35,939 bases of DNA from a virus. The DNA lies in the IMG/VR virus record IMGVR_UViG_3300024999_000246, positions 1-35,939 of that record; one strand, given 5' to 3'. A program made the translations under genes and the position numbers. The notes under the pieces are model-generated. The model was not told where the DNA came from. It did not search any database and saw only the letters and a list, made by a program, of their open reading frames with translations. Of the stretch, positions 6,296 to 14,129 are shown piece after piece (the stretch's first letter is position 1; each line of letters opens with the position of its first letter).

Positions 6296-7690
6296 ATGTA
6301 CGGAAAGATATTCAAAAGTGTCTTCGAGGGCACGATGCGAGGCAAACGGGATGTTCTTTTGGTTTGGATGAACTTAATCGTCAATGCGGATAAAGACGGC
6401 TATATCGATAGGACGTTTAGGGTGATAGCAGACGAGACTGGGATGCCACTAGATGATGTTAAGAATGCGATCCTGGAGTTGGAATCGCCTGACACCGACT
6501 CACGGTCGCAAGAACTTGATGGACGCAGACTTGAGAGAATGGACGGGCATCGCAATTGGGGGTGGAGAATTGTCAATCATTCAAAATACAGCGCTATAAA
6601 AAATGAAGAAGATAGGCGTGAACAAAATCGAATAGCACAGGCAAAGTTAAGGGCAAAAATAGCAAGCAATAGTAAGCAGGCGTCAGCAAGCGTAAGCAAA
6701 ATAAGCCAAGCGTCAGCAGAATCAGCCTATGTAGCTGTAGCTGTAGCTGTAGACGAAAAAGAAGACAAAAAAGAAACACACTCGCGCCCGATGGTTGAAC
6801 TTGTACAAGGAGAAAAAAACCAGCAAAATCAAGGCTTTCAGGAAAATGAAAAAACGTCAGAAAGTCATAAGTCTCAATCCTTGTGTTCGACACTTAGCGA
6901 TATAAAGTTAAATGGTGGTTATGTACTTATTTATCATCCTTATCATCCAAATGCAAATTCAGAGGGGTTTGTACGAGAACATCGCCTGGTGGTAGAAAAG
7001 TCGTTGGGCAAACCAATTCCAGCAACATCAATTGTCCACCATATAGATGGGAATAAAGCCAACAATAAAACAAATAATTTGGTTTTATGCCAAGATATAG
7101 CATATCACAACCTATTGCACCAAAGACAACGCGCATTAGATGCGTGTGGTAATGCCAATTATCTGAAATGTACTTTATGTCATGAATACGATTTACCTGA
7201 AAACCTAAACAACAACGGGTATCATGATGAATGTAAAGCAATTCCAAACGAACGGGCGAAGGAAAAAAGAAAACAACTTAAAAATGCAGATAATTCGGAA
7301 ACCGAAGAAACAAAAAAGCGTCAAAAAGTAGCGGAATGGTTTTTGAAATATATCTCCATACACCCAAAGAAGACAAAAAGATTTATCGTAGAACAAATTT
7401 GGTTCGAAATGTTTTTAAATCCATCTCTGAGTGACCAAGATGCCCAAGACCTTTACACAAAGATAATAATCACCCTGAGAGTGCAAAAAGACAAACATCC
7501 GCGGGACGACACGAATTACACCTACTTCCCAGCCGCTGACGCCTGGCTACGAGATGGACGATGGATGGATGAGGTTGAAACTAAGCAGCCAGAAACCTTG
7601 CAGGAACAGGCAGACCGGATGAAAAAGAAGATGGAAGAGGATGAAGCGCAACGAAAGGAAATCTATGCGAAAGTAGGTATACAGCGATGA
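6296..7690 (+). CDS. Replication initiator-like protein with an inserted HNH endonuclease domain
   Basis: The 464-residue protein has three parts. Residues 1-110 (MYGKIFKSVFEGTMRGKRDV onward) resemble the winged-helix N-terminus of phage replisome-organiser proteins. Residues 110-200 are a low-complexity linker whose DNA contains iteron-like repeats. Residues about 205-278 are an HNH domain: REHRLVVEKSLGKP, then VHHIDGNKANNKTNNL, with H248, H249, D251 and N253 in the expected order, followed by C292, C295 and C313. Residues 340-464 return to a replication-protein-like tail (FPAADAWLRDGRWMDE). The HNH segment looks inserted in frame into the linker. The gene overlaps the next by four bases (ATGA). 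Confidence 0.75.
   Translation: MYGKIFKSVFEGTMRGKRDVLLVWMNLIVNADKDGYIDRTFRVIADETGMPLDDVKNAILELESPDTDSRSQELDGRRLERMDGHRNWGWRIVNHSKYSAIKNEEDRREQNRIAQAKLRAKIASNSKQASASVSKISQASAESAYVAVAVAVDEKEDKKETHSRPMVELVQGEKNQQNQGFQENEKTSESHKSQSLCSTLSDIKLNGGYVLIYHPYHPNANSEGFVREHRLVVEKSLGKPIPATSIVHHIDGNKANNKTNNLVLCQDIAYHNLLHQRQRALDACGNANYLKCTLCHEYDLPENLNNNGYHDECKAIPNERAKEKRKQLKNADNSETEETKKRQKVAEWFLKYISIHPKKTKRFIVEQIWFEMFLNPSLSDQDAQDLYTKIIITLRVQKDKHPRDDTNYTYFPAADAWLRDGRWMDEVETKQPETLQEQADRMKKKMEEDEAQRKEIYAKVGIQR
6672..6720. repeat. Degenerate iteron-like repeats inside the initiator gene
   Basis: Units gtaagcaggc, gtcagcaagc, gtaagcaaaa, taagccaagc and gtcagcagaa follow each other with a 10-base period and encode the Ser/Ala/Lys-rich linker. 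They match the iterons at 6221-6260 with one to four changes. Lambda-type phages place their origin inside the initiator gene, so this may be part of the origin. A separate GTAGCT hexanucleotide tandem (6731-6752) follows it. Confidence 0.55.
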
Positions 7691-8157
7691 TAAGTCAAAG
7701 CGTGGCATTAGATCAAGTATCGCGGATGTATGATAACTACTCCCCCAGCGCAACTCAGGCTGTAAGGGAAAGTAAAGCAAGGCTTTTAGTAGCAGAGCTT
7801 AAAAGCTTTACAGACGACACTTTCAGCAAGGTTTGTGACTTGATAATAACCGAGTCTAAATCTCATTCATTTCCAACAATTGAGGTTTTTAAATCGTTTT
7901 TGCCGCGTGTTAACGCAAAGCAAGAATACGTAAATCATCAGTTCTGTAATAGTTGTGGCGGAACCGGCTATTACAACGTCTGGGAGAAAAAACGGCAGCA
8001 ATGGTACAATTTCCCCTACCGCTGCACATGCAATAGCGTTACAATGCTTATGATGCCGGTTATAACTCCCGACAAAATGCCAATTAAACCCCACAACCCA
8101 TACAAGCCTTATACGCTTGAGCACGACCGTTACAACACCCGTATGGCCGCCGAGTAG
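7687..8157 (+). CDS. Replication-associated protein with zinc motif (possible helicase-loader-like)
   Basis: The 156-residue protein overlaps the initiator gene by four bases. Its first 80 residues are helical (ATQAVRESKARLLVAELKSF), typical of phage proteins that follow the initiator. The middle has CNSCGGTGYY followed by YRCTC, a half DnaJ-like zinc site. Position and architecture suggest a partner in primosome assembly, such as a helicase loader, but no Walker motif is present, so it is not a DnaC-type ATPase. The functional call is inferred from context. Confidence 0.6.
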   Translation: MISQSVALDQVSRMYDNYSPSATQAVRESKARLLVAELKSFTDDTFSKVCDLIITESKSHSFPTIEVFKSFLPRVNAKQEYVNHQFCNSCGGTGYYNVWEKKRQQWYNFPYRCTCNSVTMLMMPVITPDKMPIKPHNPYKPYTLEHDRYNTRMAAE

Positions 8158-8361
8158 CAAAAAAACAAGCCAGCGGGCTTCGTGGATAGAATTAGGGGTG
8201 GCCTGGTAGTGGTGAACGGTACCAGTCTTGGACAAGTTTCGTTGCCTTTTTTTGTTTTTGCTCCGCGGGGGCGGTGGCGCTTCTCTCTCTCCTTTTCTCT
8301 CAGAGGCGTTATCGTTCCCGCTATTCACTTTCTTTTAGAAATTTTGATTCATTGAGGTTTT
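8158..8361. other. Non-coding gap before the large terminase
   Basis: No gene is visible. AAGCC/GGCTT (8167-8180) forms a small hairpin next to an A-run; read leftward it looks like a terminator. CTGGTA/TACCAG (8203-8225) is a perfect 6-bp inverted repeat with an 11-base loop, followed by a T-rich tract (8247-8260) and a pyrimidine-rich stretch. A cos or pac site often lies here in phage genomes, but no sequence feature proves it. Confidence 0.4.
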
Positions 8362-9864
8362 ATGCTCCACGATTTACCTAACAACTTTTTTCAACTGGTT
8401 CAAAGCTTAATTCCATTTCAGCTTTACCCATATCAACTGGAAGACTTAAAGGTTGAACTCGAGGATATTCTTGAAGGGAAAGGAAATTTCTTAACTCGAG
8501 AACGCGCCAGGCAAACTGGCAAAACAATCTCTATCGCCTCAGTATCATTGGTGTGTATGATTTTAATCCATGAACTTTCTAAACTTGATTCTTTTTGTGC
8601 CAAATATCCTCATGCGAAAAATTTCAGACTTGGCTTCAACGTCGGTATCGTCGGTCCCAAAATTGATCAAGCAAGAATTACACTTAAACGACTCAAGAAA
8701 TTCGCCAGGCAAGAACCGTTCATCAAGACACTACAAAGTCTCAAGATTAAAATCACGGCTTCAAATTATGACTACTTTGAATTATCAAATGGATCATCCA
8801 TGCGAGCTTTGTCGGGTTCCCCATTATCTAACAACGAAGGTGAATCATTTCATCTTTTGGTTTTCGATGAAGCTCAAAAGTTGTCTCAATTTGCAGTTCA
8901 TAAAATGTTTGCTCCATCGGTTGCAAGTACAAATGGCACAATGTTAGCCTATGGCACCGCCTGGACATCTCAGGGACCATTTCTAAACCAAATAGAACGC
9001 AATAAAAGCAAGGCACCAGAATGTCACTCCAGTATTCCCTATAACATTGCCATGCAATATTCATCAGATTATAAATCCTGGGTACTTAAGGAGATTGAAA
9101 GAATCGGAGAATTTTCAACCGAAGTACGATTGAATCTCAAACTCGAATGGATTTTAGCATCGGGTAATGCAATGACAATAGATTTGTGGGAGGATACTGA
9201 TATGCTTGGCGACTATGATCCGGGTCAGACATCAGGGGGAACACTTCATGCCGGTGTAGATTGGGGTAAAAACGATTCATCAACAATTGTTACAATTATT
9301 GAAAAATTATCGAACCACTGTCGCTGGATTGATTTTCTTGATTTACAAGGCGATGATTATCCATCCCAGCACATCCAAATTCAAAAATTCCTTAATTCTT
9401 ACAGAACAAATTTGAAGTCGATCTGGTCGGAGTCAACCGGCATAGGTGATACAAATACTGATTTTCTCATGGGCGCATTTTCTCATTTGGTCACACCGGT
9501 TACAGCATATAATCTGTGGGTTTTGCATGACAAATTATTGTATGAATTAAAGAGCAAACGATTGATTCGTCCTCGAAGAAAAGAAAAGGGCGTTTGGTCT
9601 ATTTTATCATCTCAGATTCTCAATGTCCAAAAATCATACAAGGGGTCTTGTGTTGTGCTCAGGGCTGAAAAAGGTGAGCATGAGGATTATATTGACTCAA
9701 GTGCGCTATGTCTCGGTGGTGCCTTATCAACACCAATCGTTTCGTTTAACTTCGTATCATCAAAACTTGGAAATAGAGTCGCTCCGGTTGAAACGTCAAG
9801 AGTAATGGCATCAAATGAGAAATTTGCAAGAAAAACAACAAACAAAGTCATGTCAAGGTTTTAA
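8362..9864 (+). CDS. terL: Phage terminase large subunit
   Basis: This 500-residue protein is the ATP-driven DNA packaging motor and nuclease. LYPYQLEDL (residues 21-29) is an adenine-recognition motif, RERARQTGKT (46-55) an atypical Walker A with the usual GKT, and LLVFDEAQ (165-172) the Walker B with D169 and E170. The C-terminal RNase H-type nuclease has AGVDWGKND with D300, WSESTG with E357, and a final acidic patch EDYIDSSAL (441-449). All catalytic residues are visible and the length is normal. It has no small-terminase gene upstream; the likely one is at 14126. Confidence 0.92.
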   Translation: MLHDLPNNFFQLVQSLIPFQLYPYQLEDLKVELEDILEGKGNFLTRERARQTGKTISIASVSLVCMILIHELSKLDSFCAKYPHAKNFRLGFNVGIVGPKIDQARITLKRLKKFARQEPFIKTLQSLKIKITASNYDYFELSNGSSMRALSGSPLSNNEGESFHLLVFDEAQKLSQFAVHKMFAPSVASTNGTMLAYGTAWTSQGPFLNQIERNKSKAPECHSSIPYNIAMQYSSDYKSWVLKEIERIGEFSTEVRLNLKLEWILASGNAMTIDLWEDTDMLGDYDPGQTSGGTLHAGVDWGKNDSSTIVTIIEKLSNHCRWIDFLDLQGDDYPSQHIQIQKFLNSYRTNLKSIWSESTGIGDTNTDFLMGAFSHLVTPVTAYNLWVLHDKLLYELKSKRLIRPRRKEKGVWSILSSQILNVQKSYKGSCVVLRAEKGEHEDYIDSSALCLGGALSTPIVSFNFVSSKLGNRVAPVETSRVMASNEKFARKTTNKVMSRF

Positions 9865-9868
9865 AGAT

Positions 9869-9897
9869 TTGACTTATGTTTTAAATTAAGCTATTCT
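9869..9897 (+). promoter_or_regulatory. Putative promoter for the portal gene
   Basis: TTGACT (9869-9874) and TATTCT (9892-9897) are separated by exactly 17 bases, and the region to 9955 is AT-rich with long T runs. It would drive the portal-ligase part of the head operon. Evidence is consensus matching only. Confidence 0.5.
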
Positions 9898-9955
9898 AAA
9901 GTTAATGCTTTTTTTTTCAGTTAGAGCGATAAGTTTTTTTTAAGAAGAAAAATAA

Positions 9956-11086
9956 ATGAGTATGGAACCAGGCCAGGAATCTAGCCAAAATGATAGTCAG
10001 AATCAAGTTACTCCAACACCAAAAATACTTCTTACCAACGAACAAATTCTCACAAAATATGATCTTGAATTACGTTCGCCGGATGAGATACTTCGGTTTG
10101 AGGGTTTTGATTATTACGACAAAATAGTGGCAAAGGATACACATCTCTATTCAATTCTCAACACTCGGAAAATGGGAGCGGCATCGTTCCCGTGGTGGCT
10201 TGAAGCAGCAAATGGATCACTCGAAGCTCTAAAGCAAAGAGATTTTTGCTTATTTGCTCTAAAGCTTATCGAAGGTGATATGAAAAATCACTTCAAAATG
10301 TTTCTCGAAGCTATACCAAAAGGATTCGCAATTTCTGAAATGGTCTTTGGTGAGTGTCTAAAAGGAATTTGGAAAGGTAAAATTATAATCTCAAAGTTCA
10401 TTCACCACAATCAAAGGCTATTCACCTTCAAAGCAAAGCCAACTACCGGCTTTGACGTATTTGCAAAAGATATTCAAACTTATAAGGATATACTTATTCC
10501 TCAAGAACGTATTGTTCATACAGTTTTTGACGGAGAACCACCTTATGGTAGGCCATTACTCGAAAAGTGTTATTTTTATGCCTGGCTTAAAAAAGAAATT
10601 GGCTTTAAATTCTGGGGAGTTTTTCTTGAACGATTCGGTGGGCCAACAGCAATTATTTATTATCCTTCATCTGATCCTGATTCAACATTACAAACACAAG
10701 CGCTTAACGCACTCAAAGACTTACAAAATGAAACAGGAATGGTGTTGCCAGATTCTTTCAAGATAGATTTTCTTAGGGTCGCACAGGGCGATATTTCTTA
10801 TCGTGACTTGATTGATTCGTGTAATGCCGAAATGACAAAGGCTGTCTTAGGTGCCACTCAAACAGTCCAGGAAGGCACGAAGGGGTCGTATAGCCTTGCC
10901 AGGGTACATGATTTAGTCCGCCATGAATACAAACTCTCCGATACGTCAATGCTTCAGAATGTAATTCAATTTCAGGTTATTAAAAGATTATGCGACCTGA
11001 ATTTTAGCGAACCGTTATATCCGGCATTTATATTTGGAGAAACCATGTCCGGGGCAGCGCCAGAAAAAGAAATGGAGGTGGTTTAA
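9956..11086 (+). CDS. Portal protein, DUF935 (Mu gp29-like)
   Basis: The 376-residue protein has signatures of the DUF935 portal family: YDKIVAKDTHLYSILNTRK near residue 60, GFAISEMVFGE (about 122-132), YGRPLLEKCYFYAWLKKEI (about 197-215) and ERFGGPTAIIYYP (about 225-237). Portal rings sit at one head vertex and form the DNA channel with terminase. It is shorter than Mu gp29 (about 510 residues), lacking much of the C-terminal part. It is followed after two bases by the ligase fusion. Confidence 0.88.
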   Translation: MSMEPGQESSQNDSQNQVTPTPKILLTNEQILTKYDLELRSPDEILRFEGFDYYDKIVAKDTHLYSILNTRKMGAASFPWWLEAANGSLEALKQRDFCLFALKLIEGDMKNHFKMFLEAIPKGFAISEMVFGECLKGIWKGKIIISKFIHHNQRLFTFKAKPTTGFDVFAKDIQTYKDILIPQERIVHTVFDGEPPYGRPLLEKCYFYAWLKKEIGFKFWGVFLERFGGPTAIIYYPSSDPDSTLQTQALNALKDLQNETGMVLPDSFKIDFLRVAQGDISYRDLIDSCNAEMTKAVLGATQTVQEGTKGSYSLARVHDLVRHEYKLSDTSMLQNVIQFQVIKRLCDLNFSEPLYPAFIFGETMSGAAPEKEMEVV

Positions 11087-11088
11087 TC

Positions 11089-12822
11089 ATGAAAATAGAA
11101 GAGATAAACTCAAAAAGTCTATCGATAATCTCAGGGAATGAGTTAACAGCATTGCATCTCAGGCTTCATCAATTATACTCAAATTTCCAAAAAGAGAATC
11201 CGGGTCAGGAGAACGAACAACTGGTAAATGCTCATATCTTCGTTGTAGAAGAAATGAAGAAAAGAAAATTCAACCACAATGACAAAGCTCCTATTGACAT
11301 GGCAAGTTTAAAAATTGAAAAACTGGCTGAGTATGCACCTGTTATATCAGATAAATCCGGAGATTCTCAGGAAAAGAAGATCACTTGGGATTCTATCAAA
11401 GAGTACCTTAAATCATCCTTCATCATTTCCAAAAACGCCATATCATTGGTTGGAGGCATCGCTTGTAATGAAGCCGGTGGCAATGATATTGATATCTTGA
11501 TCAAACTTCCATCAGAAGAACAGCTCTTCAACATTATCTCATTTCGATTATACCGCATGCTCCCACCCGACTTACGCCATCGCATCCATATTTTCAAGTC
11601 AAAGGACGACGGACCATTTACAAACCATTACAATATTGGTGATCTCCAAATTGTCGTCAATCCTGAACCTGTAATTGTCAAGATGCAAGAGAGTCAGTCA
11701 GAAGAGAAGAAAAAGACAAGTCTTGAGGCTGAAGAATCTGCAAAAGAGAATCGTATTATTCCTGGGCGATTCTTTAAACCAATGAAGCCAACCAAAGCCC
11801 ACACCGAAGGTCAACGTCAAACAATGGAAGTTTTCTTAGATCAGTTCAAGGATGAAGATTTCCCAGTATATTCTTCGGCCAAAAGAGATGGAGTTCGCGG
11901 CGTCATCCATAAACTCAAGGATCGGGTATGGATTTTTACAGAAGATGGGTCTGACATCACAGATAAATTACCAACGTTGGTGGATGTTGCAAAAGGTCTG
12001 TCCTATGATTCCATAGTTTTGGATTGTGAACTTGAATTGTGGCCGGTGCAAGGCACAGAGCGTGTACACTGGCCGCGGGAGGAAATGTCGGCCAGACTCC
12101 TATTAAATACACCAGATGATAAAGACGTATTTGCACAATGTTTTGCAATCCTCTATTTTAATGGCAAGGATTATCACAATGAAAAATATGATGAAATCTA
12201 TAAACTCATGGAAAAGGTCAACAAAGACAACGAGGGTAATATCAGATTTGGCTCAGATGGATTCCCAACTCTAAGGATTTCTATGATTCCTCATACGCCA
12301 GATGCGAATAAAGAAGGGTTAAAAGCCACAACCGAAAGGCTGGGTAAAATCCCGTTCTCGGAGGGCAATGTAGCTAAAATGGCAGGTTCAGTATACAATT
12401 TAGAGGGGATTCGGTCAGGATGGGTTAAGTTCAGAATCAACTCTACATTAACTGCAAAAGTCCTGGAAGAGATCAAAACAAGCACGCCAGGTATCGCTAA
12501 TCTAGAACTTGGTATTTTATTAAATGAGGAACTTGTTCCAGTTGGAAAATCATTCAACGTAAAATCAGAGATGTATGCGAAAGGCCAACTCGTTAGGGTT
12601 GAGTATGAAACATTTATTCACCAAATTGATGAAACAGGAAAAAGCGAAAACAGTCTACCAAAGGAATCTTTTTCACTCTGGGCACCCAGAGTATTGTCCG
12701 AAGATGTTATAAATGGTACACAAATTTCAAATACCAAAGAATTGATTCAATCAGCCATAAAAGATCGTGTCTACCAACAGAAGGTCATTTCAAACGCAGG
12801 AAAATCATTTTATATTGCATAA
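11089..12822 (+). CDS. Nucleotidyltransferase-ATP-dependent DNA ligase fusion protein
   Basis: The 577-residue protein has three parts. Residues 15-65 form a helical domain (LHLRLHQLY, FVVEEMKKRK). Residues 97-195 are a minimal Pol-beta-type nucleotidyltransferase: SLVGGIACN, GNDIDILIK with D133 and D135, and NIGDLQIVV supplying the third Asp, D185. Residues 225-577 are an ATP-dependent ligase: motif I KRDGVR with adenylation lysine K265, motif III LDCELELW (E314), IIIa CFAILYFNGKD, motif IV SEGNVAK (E425, K430), motif V SGWVKFR (K447), then a C-terminal OB-like region. All key residues are present in both catalytic domains. Only a few bases separate it from the portal gene. Polymerase or end-processing activity of the first domain is inferred. 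Confidence 0.85.
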   Translation: MKIEEINSKSLSIISGNELTALHLRLHQLYSNFQKENPGQENEQLVNAHIFVVEEMKKRKFNHNDKAPIDMASLKIEKLAEYAPVISDKSGDSQEKKITWDSIKEYLKSSFIISKNAISLVGGIACNEAGGNDIDILIKLPSEEQLFNIISFRLYRMLPPDLRHRIHIFKSKDDGPFTNHYNIGDLQIVVNPEPVIVKMQESQSEEKKKTSLEAEESAKENRIIPGRFFKPMKPTKAHTEGQRQTMEVFLDQFKDEDFPVYSSAKRDGVRGVIHKLKDRVWIFTEDGSDITDKLPTLVDVAKGLSYDSIVLDCELELWPVQGTERVHWPREEMSARLLLNTPDDKDVFAQCFAILYFNGKDYHNEKYDEIYKLMEKVNKDNEGNIRFGSDGFPTLRISMIPHTPDANKEGLKATTERLGKIPFSEGNVAKMAGSVYNLEGIRSGWVKFRINSTLTAKVLEEIKTSTPGIANLELGILLNEELVPVGKSFNVKSEMYAKGQLVRVEYETFIHQIDETGKSENSLPKESFSLWAPRVLSEDVINGTQISNTKELIQSAIKDRVYQQKVISNAGKSFYIA

Positions 12823-12825
12823 TTC

Positions 12826-12914
12826 GGGAGTAGCAAACTCCCATGATGCGGCCAATGCGAAAGGCGGTGCCGGGCACTCAAAACTGCTCGGCACCGCTGA
12901 GTAACATTGGCCGC
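12826..12914 (+). ncRNA. Structured RNA element between ligase and phosphoesterase-like genes
   Basis: A small hairpin (GGGAG 12826-12830 / CTCCC 12838-12842) is followed by a two-stem structure. Stem 1 is a perfect 10-bp pair, GCGGCCAATG (12848-12857) with CATTGGCCGC (12905-12914). Stem 2 is GCGGTGCCG (12864-12872) with CGGCACCGC (12889-12897), extended by GGCA/TGCT around the loop ctcaaaac. The internal loop is CGAAAG opposite TGAGTAA, which contains the AGUA/GAA pairing of a bulged-G (loop E) motif. There is no T tract, so it is not a simple terminator. It is GC-rich in AT-rich surroundings and ends 21 bases before the next ATG. Confidence 0.6.
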
Positions 12915-12935
12915 TTGATTAAGGATAATTATATC

Positions 12936-14129
12936 ATGAGCGCGTTCGAAGAATATCCTCCAAAGAATCTCGACACTAAGTTTGTTGTTCACGCCCATTT
13001 CAGAAAAGAGACTTCTGTTCATTTAGATATACGCATTCAATACAATGAAGCCTCTCTTATTGGATATACGTTAACAAATCCTTTCAGCGTGGAAAGGCCA
13101 TTTGAATCTTTTTCGAATGCAAAGAAGATCATTGAGGAGAAACGTCCCTCTCTTGAAAAAAGGATAGCGAATCCAAACGACAAGTTTCTCGCAATTCCAA
13201 AAGAAGTTCAGCCAGCAGTATGGCTTAAGGTTGAGGGGGAAGTCAGGGAGGGGGAGATCGGAGCAACACATTTTGGAAAAGGCGCTTTTGTTATCGTTGA
13301 TTCGGGTTCAGTAGAATTCGGAAGATTGTCAACGTTTTTCCGGGAATATTGGTTTCATGGCAAACTTTTTAATGGCCGTTTCGTTGCTCGTCTTGTTCCA
13401 AATTCATCAATTGACAATCCAGATGTCGAGGGTGGATCGTCAAAGACCTCGCTTATGTGGTTGTTTTGGAAGACCAAGGATCAAGATCCATTCGTGTTGT
13501 CAAAGCGTGCTATCACTCAAGGCTATATTCCACCGTATGATGTGTCTGCAATGCCGAAGTCACTCACAGCAGAAATCCCATCCAAGCTCCGCTTCTGGCA
13601 TAGTAAGAATAAGTTCAAAAGAATTGCCATACGAAGCGCTCTGGTTGAATCAGGTATCATCAAACTTGAAGAACCATCATTGTCAGTCGCTGATATGACG
13701 ACAGAAACTCCAGATGAGAAAGGAGCGTTCTCAATAATCGTCCAATCATTCAAAGGTCAATTTGTAATACGGTTTGGACCGTCGCGTACAATTTTCCATT
13801 TATTCTTGTCCCCGGATGAAAAAGAAAGTTCAAGGCACTTCGTAACAATAACTGATCCAGTCAAAACATCTGATGTCATCGCATTTGTTCAATATAATAA
13901 TGTCAAAAAAATACTTTCTAAAGGTATTGTTCCACGTGGAACATATTTTAACACAACAAAGGACACCGACTCATTCGCAGAGCCACTGGCAAATGGTAAA
14001 TATGAAATGTGGAGGACTGAATTAGGGTATAGCTTTTTACAGTTCGCTTCTAACAAATTCTCGGGTGTTTTTAAGCTTAGACATGAAACAAAAGATTCCG
14101 ATATCATTCTCCTGGAACCAGTAATATGA
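12936..14129 (+). CDS. LigD-type 3'-phosphoesterase-like protein
   Basis: I choose ATG 12936 (aagga ten bases upstream); an in-frame ATG at 12843 lies inside the RNA structure and would add 31 unlikely residues. The N-terminal domain (16-155) follows the LigD phosphoesterase pattern: FVVHAHF, then VHLDIR (H29, D31, R33), then KVEGEVREGEIGA, a VDSG turn, and WFHGKLFNGRFVARLV, which matches the family's final strands. The His that LigD carries just before the EG...EG segment is not evident, so activity is uncertain. Residues 264-397 look like a second, degenerate copy (GKYEMWR, SGVFKLRHE). Family members remove 3' phosphate or ribonucleotide groups before ligation. Its neighbour is the ligase. 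Confidence 0.7.
   Translation: MSAFEEYPPKNLDTKFVVHAHFRKETSVHLDIRIQYNEASLIGYTLTNPFSVERPFESFSNAKKIIEEKRPSLEKRIANPNDKFLAIPKEVQPAVWLKVEGEVREGEIGATHFGKGAFVIVDSGSVEFGRLSTFFREYWFHGKLFNGRFVARLVPNSSIDNPDVEGGSSKTSLMWLFWKTKDQDPFVLSKRAITQGYIPPYDVSAMPKSLTAEIPSKLRFWHSKNKFKRIAIRSALVESGIIKLEEPSLSVADMTTETPDEKGAFSIIVQSFKGQFVIRFGPSRTIFHLFLSPDEKESSRHFVTITDPVKTSDVIAFVQYNNVKKILSKGIVPRGTYFNTTKDTDSFAEPLANGKYEMWRTELGYSFLQFASNKFSGVFKLRHETKDSDIILLEPVI

Noticed and set aside
8158-8361. Definite cos or pac site
   Set aside because: Position is suggestive, but no end sequence, symmetric nick site or terminase-binding repeats can be shown.
11296-11301. TTGACA-like promoter boxes inside genes (also near 13409, 17026, 18484, 29390)
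   Set aside because: They lie in coding DNA, with no convincing -10 box examined at the proper distance.
12848-12914. Hammerhead or other small self-cleaving ribozyme
   Set aside because: GAAA-like and CTGAGTAA elements are present, but the CUGANGA core and third stem are missing.
12843-12935. Extended start of the phosphoesterase-like gene
   Set aside because: The added codons lie in the hairpin RNA, and a better start with ribosome site is at 12936.
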